Source: Arthrobacter sp. ov407
GTDB taxonomy: Bacteria > Actinomycetota > Actinomycetes > Actinomycetales > Micrococcaceae
Reading direction: 5' to 3'
DNA length: 64,000 bases
Assembly: GCF_900102895.1 (NCBI RefSeq)
Contig: NZ_FNGD01000010.1
Location: forward strand, 1 to 64,000
A program made the translations under genes and the position numbers. Shown here piece after piece: positions 9,167 through 19,146 of this stretch; position 1 is the stretch's first letter; the number at the start of each line of letters is the position of its first letter. The notes beneath the pieces were generated by a model. The model did no database searches, was not told the origin of the DNA, and saw only the letters and a list, made by a program, of their open reading frames with translations.

Positions 9167-9544
9167 CTAGTCCTGGTGCAGCTGCACGAAGTTCCCGCAG
9201 CCGTCATCCATCACCACGCTGGTCCCGCCGGGCCCCTCTGACGGCTCCCCCTGGAACATCACGCCCTTGGCCGCCAGCCGGTCGTATTCGGCGCGCACGT
9301 CCGGCACGCCAAAGACGATCGCTGGAATTCCGGCATCGTGCAGGCCGTTCATGTAGGCCGCCCCGATCGGGTTGTCACTGGGCTCGAGCAGCAGTCCGGC
9401 GCCCCCGGCACCGCCCGGATCCTTGACGATGAACAGGTTGTGCTCCGGCATGGCCATCAGGGTTTCGAAGCCCAGCGTGCCGGTGTAGAACTCATGGGCC
9501 GAGGCTGGATCCTTAACGTGGACGCTGCACATTTTCAGTCGCAT
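9167..9544 (-). CDS. VOC-superfamily (glyoxalase/bleomycin resistance-like) protein
   Basis: 125 aa. It begins MRLKMCSVHVKDPASAHEFYTGTLGFE, the standard first beta-alpha-beta-beta-beta module of VOC proteins. The second half (PAIVFGVPDVRAEYDRLAAKGVMF, then DGCGNFVQLHQD) gives the paired module with the terminal Glu/Gln-like metal position. The ATG at 9544 begins the conserved fold; the frame runs further upstream without family signal. It is a single gene, convergent with DUF5997. The substrate cannot be told from sequence. Confidence 0.85.
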   Translation of the reverse strand: MRLKMCSVHVKDPASAHEFYTGTLGFETLMAMPEHNLFIVKDPGGAGGAGLLLEPSDNPIGAAYMNGLHDAGIPAIVFGVPDVRAEYDRLAAKGVMFQGEPSEGPGGTSVVMDDGCGNFVQLHQD

Positions 9545-9731
9545 GGGCCCTAGGCTACGCCGGGAGGAACCGTGACGGAACCGCGACGCGGCCTTCGCGC
9601 CCGGCCTGGGCGCCCGGTGTTGGTGGCCGGCATCGCCCCGGCCGGGCAGGGCATTGACGGCCCCGCCGCCAGGGATTCCAATGGAACTAGCGGAACTGCC
9701 CCCGCCCGGGACCGTTCCGGGGAGGTGTGCA

Positions 9732-10364
9732 ATGACGCTTTCACTATCCGGTGCCCTCGCGGCCTGGCAGTTCCTCGCCCTCGCCATCCTGGTTGCCGGG
9801 GCGGCGTTTGCCTCGGTCTATTTTGCCCGCAAGCATCTGGCAGCCAAGGACGGACCCTCAGAAGGCGCGGACGGCGCGTTTTGGGATGTTTTCGCCGGAC
9901 TCGCCGTCGTTGTGCCCGCCATCGTCGTGTCCTCCTCAACGTGGCCGTGGGCGGGCCTGGCGCTCGGGATACTGGCCGCGGTGGCGGCCCTGGCGGCGCT
10001 GGCAGCGGCACCCCGGCTGCTGGCCAGACAGGATGCCCGCCGGGCCAGCCGGGAGACACGGCGCATGAACGAGGCGGCGGCCACACGGCACCGGAGCGCC
10101 CTCGCCCGGTGGCAGCAGTACGAACTTGATCCGGGGTTCTCCATTGACTATCCCGGGATGAGCGATCCCCGGCAGCCGGAAACGGCGGCCCTGATCCGGG
10201 CGATCAAGGCCGCCGAGCGCCTCGGCGGCCGCGCGGATCGTGCCTGCACTGATGCCGCCTACGCCCCGGCCGTGGAACGCCTGGAAGATGCGCTGGCTGC
10301 CGCCGAGCGCGCGGCGGGCGTCACCCCCGCCGGGCCGCCTGGCCCGGACCGCGCGCACCGCTGA
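9732..10364 (+). CDS. Hypothetical membrane protein
   Basis: 210 aa, family not recognised. Three hydrophobic stretches are visible: about residues 7-28, 55-72 and 76-95. A long charged cytoplasmic or extracytoplasmic tail follows, rich in Arg, Ala and Glu. The ATG at 9732 has a good GGGGAGG Shine-Dalgarno; two ATGs further upstream lack one. It precedes the Rossmann reductase on the same strand by 53 bases, so the two may be cotranscribed. No function can be assigned. Confidence 0.65.
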   Translation: MTLSLSGALAAWQFLALAILVAGAAFASVYFARKHLAAKDGPSEGADGAFWDVFAGLAVVVPAIVVSSSTWPWAGLALGILAAVAALAALAAAPRLLARQDARRASRETRRMNEAAATRHRSALARWQQYELDPGFSIDYPGMSDPRQPETAALIRAIKAAERLGGRADRACTDAAYAPAVERLEDALAAAERAAGVTPAGPPGPDRAHR

Positions 10365-10417
10365 TTCGCGCAATTGCTGATCTAAGCAGTTCCCGGCAAC
10401 CTCGGAAAGGTTCCATC

Positions 10418-11056
10418 ATGACTGACATCACAATCATCGGCAGCGGCAACATGGCACGGGCGATCGGCACCCGGGCTGTCGCCGCCGGCCGTTCCGTCCA
10501 GGTTCTGGACCGGACGCCGGAGAATGCCGCCAAGCTCGCTGCCGACCTTGGCGGCGAAAGCACCTCCGGCGGCCTGAGCGAGGTTCCCGAGGGCGACATC
10601 GTCGTCCTGGCGCTCTACTTCGGCCCCGCCAAGGAAGTCGCCACGCACTTCGGCGATACGCTCAGCGGCAAAACGGTGGTGGACATCAGCAACCCAATCG
10701 ACACCGAGACCTTCGATTCGCTGGTTGTCGCCCCGGGGACATCGGCGGCCGAGGAAATCGCCGCGCTGCTACCGGGCGCCCAGGTGGTGAAAGCCTTCAA
10801 CACCACCTTCGCCGGACCGCTCGGCTCCGGAAGGGTCGGCGGCAAGCCGATGGATGTCTTCATCGCCTCGGATTCCGAACAGGCCCGCAACAATGTCGCG
10901 GCCTTCGCCGAAGCCGCCGGGCTGCGTCCGCTCCAAGTGGGCGGACTGCGCCACGCCCGCGAACTGGAGGGCTTCATGCTGCTCTTCATGGCGCTGCAGG
11001 TCAACCCAGCGTATCCAGCCTTCAACTGGGGCGCCGGCCTGAAAATCATCGACTAG
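10418..11056 (+). CDS. NADPH-dependent F420 reductase-like Rossmann protein
   Basis: 212 aa. The N-terminal dinucleotide fold is clear (TIIGSGNMARAIGTRAVAAG), followed by VVDISNPID, AQVVKAFNTTFAG and a C-terminal LRHARELEGFMLLFMALQ. This pattern fits the F420-dependent NADP oxidoreductase family (COG2085), which moves hydride between NADPH and F420 or acts on related cofactors. An RBS-like GGAAAGG precedes the ATG. Many members of this family do not use F420, so the cofactor is uncertain. Confidence 0.8.
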   Translation: MTDITIIGSGNMARAIGTRAVAAGRSVQVLDRTPENAAKLAADLGGESTSGGLSEVPEGDIVVLALYFGPAKEVATHFGDTLSGKTVVDISNPIDTETFDSLVVAPGTSAAEEIAALLPGAQVVKAFNTTFAGPLGSGRVGGKPMDVFIASDSEQARNNVAAFAEAAGLRPLQVGGLRHARELEGFMLLFMALQVNPAYPAFNWGAGLKIID

Positions 11057-11117
11057 GGGCGCCTAAAGCTCGACCGTTGCGCTTTCGCCGACGCTCATCC
11101 GGCTGCCGGCCGCGGAC

Positions 11118-12677
11118 TCAGTGCCCGCGGGACAGGACCTTGCCCCTGAAGAACTCGGGGCGGAGCTTGGCCATCACCAGCATGAGCACCACGCCCAGCA
11201 GGATGACGCCCATGCCCAGGATGAAGACCAGGCCCACACCACCGATTGACGAGCCGGAACCGTACGCGGGATCCATGGAGTCATAGGCCGTCTTGACGAA
11301 CATGACCAGCAGGATGACGCCGCCCAGGAGGGGAGAAAGGAACTTGAAGAAGAACGCCTTCGCCCCGCTGAACGCCTCGGCGCGGAAGAACCAGACACAG
11401 GCCAACGCGGTGATGCCGTAGTAGAAGCAGATCATCATGCCCAGTGCCGTGATGGTGTCCCACAGCGCGTTCTCCGACGTGGTGCGGGTAATGACATAGA
11501 ACGCTGCGGCGGCCACTGCCGAGGCGATCGTGGCATAGCTCGGGGACTTGTACGTGGGGCTGATCTTGCCGAACTTCTGCGGCAGGGCCTTGTAATGGCC
11601 CATGGACAGCAGGGTGCGCGCGGGCGAGACGAACGTGGACTGCAGCGACGCGGCGGAGCTGCTCAGGATGGCCAGCGACATCAGGATGGCGAACGGGCCC
11701 ATCACCGGCCCCGCGAGGACCGCGAAGATGCTGCCCTGGTTTTCCGGGTTGCCGGCACCGAGGCCGGTTTCGCCGACGCCGGCGAAGGTCAGCGTGGCCA
11801 GGGCGACGGTCATGTAGATGATCACGATGATCAGCACGGTCAGGGTGGCGGCGCGGCCCGGGGTCTTCTCCGGGTTCTTAGTCTCCTCGTTCATGGTCAG
11901 CGTGACGTCCCAGCCCCAGTAAATGAAGATGGACAGCGAAACGCCGGCGGCAAAAGCGGAGAAGGATCCCACCGCGAAGGGGTTGAACCAGTCCGGGGAA
12001 ATGGCAGTGGCGTCAAAGGCCGTCCCGTTGGCGACGTGGCTGAACGCAGCCACGGAGAACCAGCCAAGGACCAGCAGCTGGAATCCCACGAGAACGTATT
12101 GGACGGACTTGGTGGTCTCCATGCCGCGGTAGGAGATCCAGCAGGCGAGGGCAATGAACACCAGCGTGGTGGCGATATTCAGCGGCAGGTTGGTGGTGAG
12201 GTCGGCGAGGTCCGGGTTGCCGGTGAGCTGCGCCAGCATGAGGTAGAAGAAGTCCACAGCGACGGCGGCCAGGTTCGAGAGCACGATGATGGTCGCCGCG
12301 ATCAGCCCCCACCCGCCCATCCAGCCAATCCATGGGCCAAACGCCCGCGAGGCCCAGGTGAAGGACGTGCCGGCGTCGGGCATGGCGTTGTTGAGCTCGC
12401 GGTAGCCGAACGCCACCAGCAACATGGGGATAAAGCCCACCAGGAAGATCGCCGGCAGTTGCACGCCGACCTCGGCCACCGTGGGGCCCAGGGCTGCCGT
12501 CAGGGTGTAGGCCGGGGCGATACAGGAAATTCCGATGACGACGGCGCCAATCAGCCCCACCGATCCTGCCTTCAGACCTTTCTCACTGAGCCCGTGCTGG
12601 TCGTGCTGCTGCCCGGGCTGCAGTCCGGGCTGCAGTCCGGGCTGGGAGGCCTTGGACATCTCGTGTTCGGTACTCAT
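11118..12677 (-). CDS. APC-family amino acid/polyamine permease
   Basis: 519 aa with about 12 hydrophobic helices. The N-terminal SVGLIGAVVIGISCIAPAYTLTAALGPT and the later GWDVTLTMNEETKNPEKTPGRAA are typical of APC carriers. Its ATG overlaps the TGA of the Usp gene (ATGA), and an amine oxidase gene lies just upstream in the same direction. The context suggests import of putrescine or another amine that the oxidase then uses. An unusual N-terminal stretch repeats LQPG units (QPGLQPGLQPGQQHDQHG). Confidence 0.82.
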   Translation of the reverse strand: MSTEHEMSKASQPGLQPGLQPGQQHDQHGLSEKGLKAGSVGLIGAVVIGISCIAPAYTLTAALGPTVAEVGVQLPAIFLVGFIPMLLVAFGYRELNNAMPDAGTSFTWASRAFGPWIGWMGGWGLIAATIIVLSNLAAVAVDFFYLMLAQLTGNPDLADLTTNLPLNIATTLVFIALACWISYRGMETTKSVQYVLVGFQLLVLGWFSVAAFSHVANGTAFDATAISPDWFNPFAVGSFSAFAAGVSLSIFIYWGWDVTLTMNEETKNPEKTPGRAATLTVLIIVIIYMTVALATLTFAGVGETGLGAGNPENQGSIFAVLAGPVMGPFAILMSLAILSSSAASLQSTFVSPARTLLSMGHYKALPQKFGKISPTYKSPSYATIASAVAAAAFYVITRTTSENALWDTITALGMMICFYYGITALACVWFFRAEAFSGAKAFFFKFLSPLLGGVILLVMFVKTAYDSMDPAYGSGSSIGGVGLVFILGMGVILLGVVLMLVMAKLRPEFFRGKVLSRGH

Positions 12678-13597
12678 TTTTGTGCCTCTCCAGGAATGTC
12701 GTTCGACGCCGGCTGGTTGGGTTGCTTGAGTTCATAGTCGCTCGGAACCACAATCATCGGCACCGGCAGGGCGCGCAGAATGCGGTTGGCTGTACTGCCG
12801 AGGAAGATGGACCGGCCCTTGGCAAGCCTGCTCGATCCGATCAACAGAATCTCGCCGTCTTCCCAGTCCAGGCGGTCCACCGCCTCCTCGATGCTCCGGC
12901 CGTGCGCGACGACCACTTCGGTCTTCGCCTCCTCCCGGACCTCCTGCTCGCCGCCCGGCAGGGCCGCGGCAAGGTGCTTCTCCGCGTACTCCCGGGCCGC
13001 ATCGGCGGCACCGGTCGCATCAGCCGCATCGCCGCCGTCGAGCGCCAGAAGCGAGACCACGCGCAGCGGCACGACCCGGTTCGACGCCATGCCCAGGGCG
13101 AAATCGAGCAGTTTCTCAGCGCCCGCCCGGGTTCCGAGCCCGCAGCTGATACGGGTCAGGGCCTCCTGGCGGTGATAGCCGTGCGGCGCCAGGGCAACCG
13201 GAACTGTCGACGCGTGGAGCAGGGCGCTGGCCACCGACCCGATCGTGAACCGCTTGAAGATCCCGTTTCTGGTTGCGCCGATGACCAGCATGTCCGCGCG
13301 CAGTTCCTCGGCCGCCTCGATCAGCGCGTGCGCGTCGGAATCACCGCTGCGGACGTGCGCCTGGGCCTGGACACCGGGCGGAACCAGCGCCAGCGCCTGG
13401 TCGAGCCACTCCTGGGCCTGCTCGTTGAGCAGATGTTCAAATCCGGGCCTGGGTGCGAGGGCGTGCCCGGAATGCTGCACTTCAGGCACCACCAGCACAA
13501 GGTCCAGGCTCGCTCCACGCCCGAGCGCCAGGGAGACGGCCAGATTGACCGCATCATGGCCTCTGGCATCGGCTGAGTACCCCACTACGTATCGCAT
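12674..13597 (-). CDS. Tandem universal stress protein (two UspA domains)
   Basis: 307 aa with two Usp folds. The first (YVVGYSADARGHDAVNLAVSLA, ending VIGATRNGIFKRFTIGSVASALLHASTVPVALAP) fills about residues 1-145, and the second runs to about 290 (LIGSSRLAKGRSIFLGSTANRILRALPVPMIVVP). Both halves keep the G-2x-G-9x-G(S/T) type nucleotide-binding pattern, so ATP binding is plausible. It is translationally coupled to the downstream permease and sits between it and the amine oxidase, which hints at control of the transporter. Confidence 0.88.
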   Translation of the reverse strand: MRYVVGYSADARGHDAVNLAVSLALGRGASLDLVLVVPEVQHSGHALAPRPGFEHLLNEQAQEWLDQALALVPPGVQAQAHVRSGDSDAHALIEAAEELRADMLVIGATRNGIFKRFTIGSVASALLHASTVPVALAPHGYHRQEALTRISCGLGTRAGAEKLLDFALGMASNRVVPLRVVSLLALDGGDAADATGAADAAREYAEKHLAAALPGGEQEVREEAKTEVVVAHGRSIEEAVDRLDWEDGEILLIGSSRLAKGRSIFLGSTANRILRALPVPMIVVPSDYELKQPNQPASNDIPGEAQK

Positions 13598-13635
13598 CTG
13601 GGCCGTCCTCTCTCTCTTGAACTATTGGGGGCTTT

Positions 13636-15024
13636 CTACTGGGACACGGAAGCTCGGTCCGCGGCGGCGACAATCCGGGCGGCCGTGATCTGTCCCATCC
13701 GTACGGCGCCGTCGACATGCTGGTAACCCTCGGCCGCGAGGTCGGAGCAAGACCAGTAGATGGGGCCAACCGGCTTCAGCTGGTCTTTCCCGTACCGGTG
13801 CAGCCCGCCGAGGTCGTAGCTTGCGGCGTAGGCCCCGCGGGTCCATTCCTCGGAGCCCCAGTCGGACTCGTAGTAGACCTCGGGATCCAGGGCCTTTTCG
13901 CCGAGGAAGGACGCAATCGATTCGAGGATGGCGCGGCGGCGATCCTCGGCACTTAGCTCGAACATGGCGTCGGCCTTCTCGTCCGAGACGAAGCCCACCA
14001 GCGTGCCGCGAAGGTCCTCGTGGTTCGTGTTGTCGTAGACCTCCTGCACAATCGCTCCGGCGCCGAAGGCGGTGCCGGAGAGTCCGCCCTCGCGCCAGAA
14101 CGGCGAGCTGTACACGGCGTGAACCTTGATAACCAGGCCCAGCGACTGGTGCTGGTGCATCTGGTGCTGGCGGCGGGGCAGCGGCGGATTGAAGGAAACC
14201 CGGGAGTAGAGGTTCGGCGGCACGGCCATGATGACGAAGCGGGCATTCACGGTTGCGCGTTCGGAGACAGCAGTGACGCGGTATCCCCCGCTCGCGTCCT
14301 CGGCCCAGTTGATGGTGCGGACCGGACTGTCGAGGACGACGTCCCCGCCCAGTTCCGCGGCCTGCAGCAGTGAGACCAGCTGCATCCCGCCGACAACCCG
14401 CTTGTCCAGGATGAAGTCCTCATCCGTGAGATTGCTGAAGGACCCGGCGGAGGCAGCCATCAGGACGGCCTGCAGGGCGGAGAAGGCGTGGGCAGGTTTG
14501 GTCAGCATGCCGCCGGCGATGAAAAGGCCGATGTTGTTGCAGGCTTCCTCATCCGTTGAGTTCTGCCGCAGCCAGTGGTGGAAGGAAATGGTGTCCAGTT
14601 CGCGGGCCTTGGGGTGTGCCCACGGCTCCTCGGCACCGATCTCCGCGGCGAGGGAATCGAGCAGGGCAGTGAGCTTGTCCATCTCGGCCGCGGTGGTTTC
14701 GCTGACGGGGAAGGTGTCACCCGTGTACAAGGTGCGCTGGCCATCTGCGCCGATGTAGACGGATTCGCCATCGCGGTAGCGGGAATAGGTCTGCAATCCG
14801 AGCTCATCCAGGAGCCCCAGGAGTGCCGTCTGGTCCGGGGAAACCCACTGGCCGCCGATTTCGAGCATGGCCCCGTCAATCGTGTCGGTCCAGGTGCGCC
14901 CGCCCACGCGGTCCCGCGCCTCGAGCACCGCCACACTCAGTCCGGCCTTCTTCAGGTTGCGGGCGGCGGTCAGTCCGGAAGGGCCAGCCCCTACGATGAC
15001 GACGTCGCGGTCAAGTTCCAGCAT
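13636..15024 (-). CDS. puo: Flavin amine oxidase, likely putrescine oxidase
   Basis: 462 aa. The N-terminal FAD-binding Rossmann motif is VIVGAGPSGLTAARNL, followed by LEARDRVGGRTWT, and then LEIGGQWVSPDQT. The C-terminal RMGQITAARIV region closes the FAD site. Length and sequence recall actinobacterial putrescine oxidase, which converts putrescine to 4-aminobutanal, ammonia and H2O2. The ATG at 15024 starts right before the FAD fold. It leads an operon with a Usp protein and an APC permease, opposite a TetR gene with a strong palindrome between. Another monoamine substrate remains possible. Confidence 0.8.
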   Translation of the reverse strand: MLELDRDVVIVGAGPSGLTAARNLKKAGLSVAVLEARDRVGGRTWTDTIDGAMLEIGGQWVSPDQTALLGLLDELGLQTYSRYRDGESVYIGADGQRTLYTGDTFPVSETTAAEMDKLTALLDSLAAEIGAEEPWAHPKARELDTISFHHWLRQNSTDEEACNNIGLFIAGGMLTKPAHAFSALQAVLMAASAGSFSNLTDEDFILDKRVVGGMQLVSLLQAAELGGDVVLDSPVRTINWAEDASGGYRVTAVSERATVNARFVIMAVPPNLYSRVSFNPPLPRRQHQMHQHQSLGLVIKVHAVYSSPFWREGGLSGTAFGAGAIVQEVYDNTNHEDLRGTLVGFVSDEKADAMFELSAEDRRRAILESIASFLGEKALDPEVYYESDWGSEEWTRGAYAASYDLGGLHRYGKDQLKPVGPIYWSCSDLAAEGYQHVDGAVRMGQITAARIVAAADRASVSQ

Positions 15025-15061
15025 GATGTCCTTCCTGCGGCCGCTAGAGTGATGCGGACCA

Positions 15062-15084
15062 CTAAATGAATGCCGTTCATTTAG
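15062..15084. promoter_or_regulatory. TetR-type palindromic operator candidate
   Basis: A perfect 9-bp inverted repeat (CTAAATGAA and TTCATTTAG) with a 5-base centre lies 37 bases before the amine oxidase start and 122 bases before the divergent tetR start. The size and symmetry fit a TetR dimer site, and the placement would let one protein control both directions. Confidence 0.75.
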
Positions 15085-15206
15085 AATGATAGACCTTCCC
15101 TCCGCTTCAGGGAAGACCCCCCTGCCTGGTGAATTTCGCCCGTAAAGTTGGGGGCAGAATGGACTAAGTCCCGGAACCGACAGCAGAGCTAGAAGAAAGG
15201 CCCGGA

Positions 15207-15899
15207 ATGACGGCACCAACCAGCGTCCCCGCCGATCCGCACAGCCCCGCCGCCAATCCCCGCCGCCGCGTGGGCCGGCCCGCGGCGGCCGTTCTCGACC
15301 AGAACGGCATTACCGCGGCGGCCCTGCAGCTGATCGGCAAGAGCGGCTACGACGGGTTCACCATGGCCGCACTGGCGAGGACCCTCAATGTGGCGCCCTC
15401 GGCGCTGTACAACCACGTCTCCTCCAAGCAGGATGTTCTGGTCCTCGTCCAGGACCATTTGACGTCGTTCGTGGACGTCAGCGCCTTCGAGACCGGGCCC
15501 TGGGAACAAGCCGTGAGGGACTGGGCCTGGAGCTACCGCGACGTGTTCTCCAAGCACACGCCGCTGATCCCGGTCATCGCCGTCCTCCCCGTGACGGATG
15601 CACCCAAGACGCTGGCCATGTATGAGGCCGTCAGCGCGGGTTTTAGCCGCGCCGGCTTCCCGCAGGAGCGCATCATCCCGGCCATCGTGGCGCTCGAATC
15701 CTTCATCTTTGGCTCCGCCTACGACGTCACGGCACCGGCGGACATCTTCGATTCCGGCAGCATGGCTGCCTCGACGCCGCATTTCACCGCCGCCGTCGAG
15801 CGTCTGGCCGAGGACAGCCAAGAAAAAGCGGCAGACGTCGCCTTCAGCCTGGGACTCGAGGCACTCCTCGCCGGACTCGGGACGCTGCGGGTGGCCTGA
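15207..15899 (+). CDS. TetR/AcrR-family transcriptional regulator
   Basis: 230 aa. The HTH lies at about residues 45-75 (DGFTMAALARTLNVAPSALYNHVSSKQDVL). The C-terminal ligand domain has the helical pattern of TetR_C members. The N-terminal 20 residues are Pro/Ala-rich. The ATG follows AGAAGAAAGG upstream. It is divergent from the amine oxidase operon with a 23-bp palindrome between, so it likely represses that operon and responds to an amine or its aldehyde product. The ligand is inferred. Confidence 0.88.
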   Translation: MTAPTSVPADPHSPAANPRRRVGRPAAAVLDQNGITAAALQLIGKSGYDGFTMAALARTLNVAPSALYNHVSSKQDVLVLVQDHLTSFVDVSAFETGPWEQAVRDWAWSYRDVFSKHTPLIPVIAVLPVTDAPKTLAMYEAVSAGFSRAGFPQERIIPAIVALESFIFGSAYDVTAPADIFDSGSMAASTPHFTAAVERLAEDSQEKAADVAFSLGLEALLAGLGTLRVA

Positions 15900-15968
15900 C
15901 GGGCCTCTTGGTTGCTGGGCCCCGGGTTCGAACTCAGCCCAGCGGAGTGTGTCCGGCGGCAAAAGTGA

Positions 15969-15992
15969 AGGGAGAGGGCCGAAGCCCCTCCC
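15969..15992. terminator. Possible bidirectional hairpin
   Basis: GGGAGAGGGC and GCCCCTCCC arms with a CGAA loop and one imperfect position lie between the convergent tetR and permease genes. There is no T-run, so this is a weak call. Confidence 0.4.
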
Positions 15993-16007
15993 TCCACCGA
16001 TCGGCCC

Positions 16008-17987
<1,980 letters not shown>

Positions 17988-18137
17988 GATGTCTTTCTGT
18001 CGGTGGCCGGGCGTCAGCCGGGCCGGAACACGGCAAAGGAACCGGCCAATTCTAGTACCGGTCCCTGCGGCTGGCTGTCAGCTCCACCGGTTTGTCGTCG
18101 TCGTAATGCTCTTGTGGCCCGGGTGTTTCTGCCGCCC

Positions 18138-18590
18138 TCAGTGCGATTTCTCTCCACGGGCATGGCTTACCGGGGCCTCGTCAGTCAGGACTTGCCACAT
18201 ACCCTTCAGGCCCGGCCGGGGCGCGAAGCCGGTGCCCTGATACAACGGCTCGGCCTCCGGCGTTGAGAACAGTCCGAGGAACGCGGTTCCCCCGGCCAGT
18301 GCCGTCACTTGGGCGCGGAGGCGTTGCATGACGGCCGTGCCTAGGCCTCGGCAACGATGTTGCGGATGCACGGCAACATCTTGGACGTAGAAGAAGAAGG
18401 CGCCGTCACCAACAACACGGCCCATCGCTACGATGGCTCCGGCCTCGTCCAGGACGACGGTTCCGCAGGAGGATCCCGCCAGGGAGCCAGGCATGGCCTC
18501 CCAACGGAAGGCATTCCCCCATCCGACGAGTTCTGCCAGTTGGCGGTGCTCGGCAACGGTTGCTACACGGTCAATGGTTTTGTAAGACAT
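18138..18590 (-). CDS. GNAT-family N-acetyltransferase
   Basis: 150 aa. The acetyl-CoA loop is visible as VQDVAVHPQHRCRGLGTAVMQRL, close to the V-x-x-x-x-R-G-x-G/A pattern. The C-terminal AFLGLFSTPEAEPLYQGTGF is the usual last strand-helix of GNAT proteins. The ATG at 18590 begins the conserved fold; a TTG 11 codons upstream is less likely. The gene is alone. The acceptor could be a small amine, a peptide or a protein. Confidence 0.82.
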   Translation of the reverse strand: MSYKTIDRVATVAEHRQLAELVGWGNAFRWEAMPGSLAGSSCGTVVLDEAGAIVAMGRVVGDGAFFFYVQDVAVHPQHRCRGLGTAVMQRLRAQVTALAGGTAFLGLFSTPEAEPLYQGTGFAPRPGLKGMWQVLTDEAPVSHARGEKSH

Positions 18591-18724
18591 GTGAGGAATC
18601 GTGCCATGGAAGGTCCGGATCAAGGAGAAACTCCGGGGTCTAAGCCCTGTCCAGTACAGAATCCAAGTCCACGGCGCCGCTGGTCATACATCAACGCATG
18701 GAGGTGTGCCTGAGCTGAGGACAG

Positions 18725-19063
18725 CTAGCTCGCCGGGTCGTACCCGAACTCGCGGAGCTCCTGCGCGCAACGGCAGGCCGCCGCGATCTTCCTCGCCCAC
18801 TCGACCGCGTCCTCGCGCGTCGGCAGCTCCAGCACGGTGAACCCACCATTGAGTTCGGAGCCCGGATAGGTCTCGGTGCTCACCGAACCGTCGGCGGAGA
18901 CCAGCACGGGATCGACTTCCTCCTCGATCCCACCGCCGAATACGTAGACGCCGGCAGCCTTCGCCTCCTCGATCACAGCGTGGGATTCGGCCGAGACGAT
19001 CGGGAACTCCTCGTCGGTGAGTACCATGGCTTCGCTCGGGAAGGAGATGAGGTATTTGGTCAT
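18725..19063 (-). CDS. YCII-related domain protein
   Basis: 112 aa. It starts MTKYLISFPSEAMVL, with VIEEAKAAGVYVFGGGIEE and then GGFTVLELPTREDAVEWARKIA, the ferredoxin-like pattern of YCII/DGPF proteins often found next to ECF sigma factors. No sigma factor gene lies nearby here. The ATG at 19063 is chosen for the conserved N-terminus; the frame extends 21 codons upstream without family signal. Function is unknown; the family may be small enzymes. Confidence 0.75.
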   Translation of the reverse strand: MTKYLISFPSEAMVLTDEEFPIVSAESHAVIEEAKAAGVYVFGGGIEEEVDPVLVSADGSVSTETYPGSELNGGFTVLELPTREDAVEWARKIAAACRCAQELREFGYDPAS

Positions 19064-19146
19064 GTCTAGATGGTGCCCCGCGGGCGGGCCGGACGGCAAC
19101 GGTTGTGGATAGTTAAAGTCAACCATTCGGCCCCTCTGGGAGCATG

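Noticed and set aside
8536..9207. N-terminal extension of the LysR-like protein back to 9207
   Set aside because: The extended frame runs antisense through DUF5997, shows no HTH and no conserved residues. The GTG at 8535 fits the domain start.
17988..18137. A ydaO-type c-di-AMP riboswitch before the KimA-like gene
   Set aside because: The gap is only 150 bases and I could not find the conserved core. Infernal with the ydaO model would settle it.
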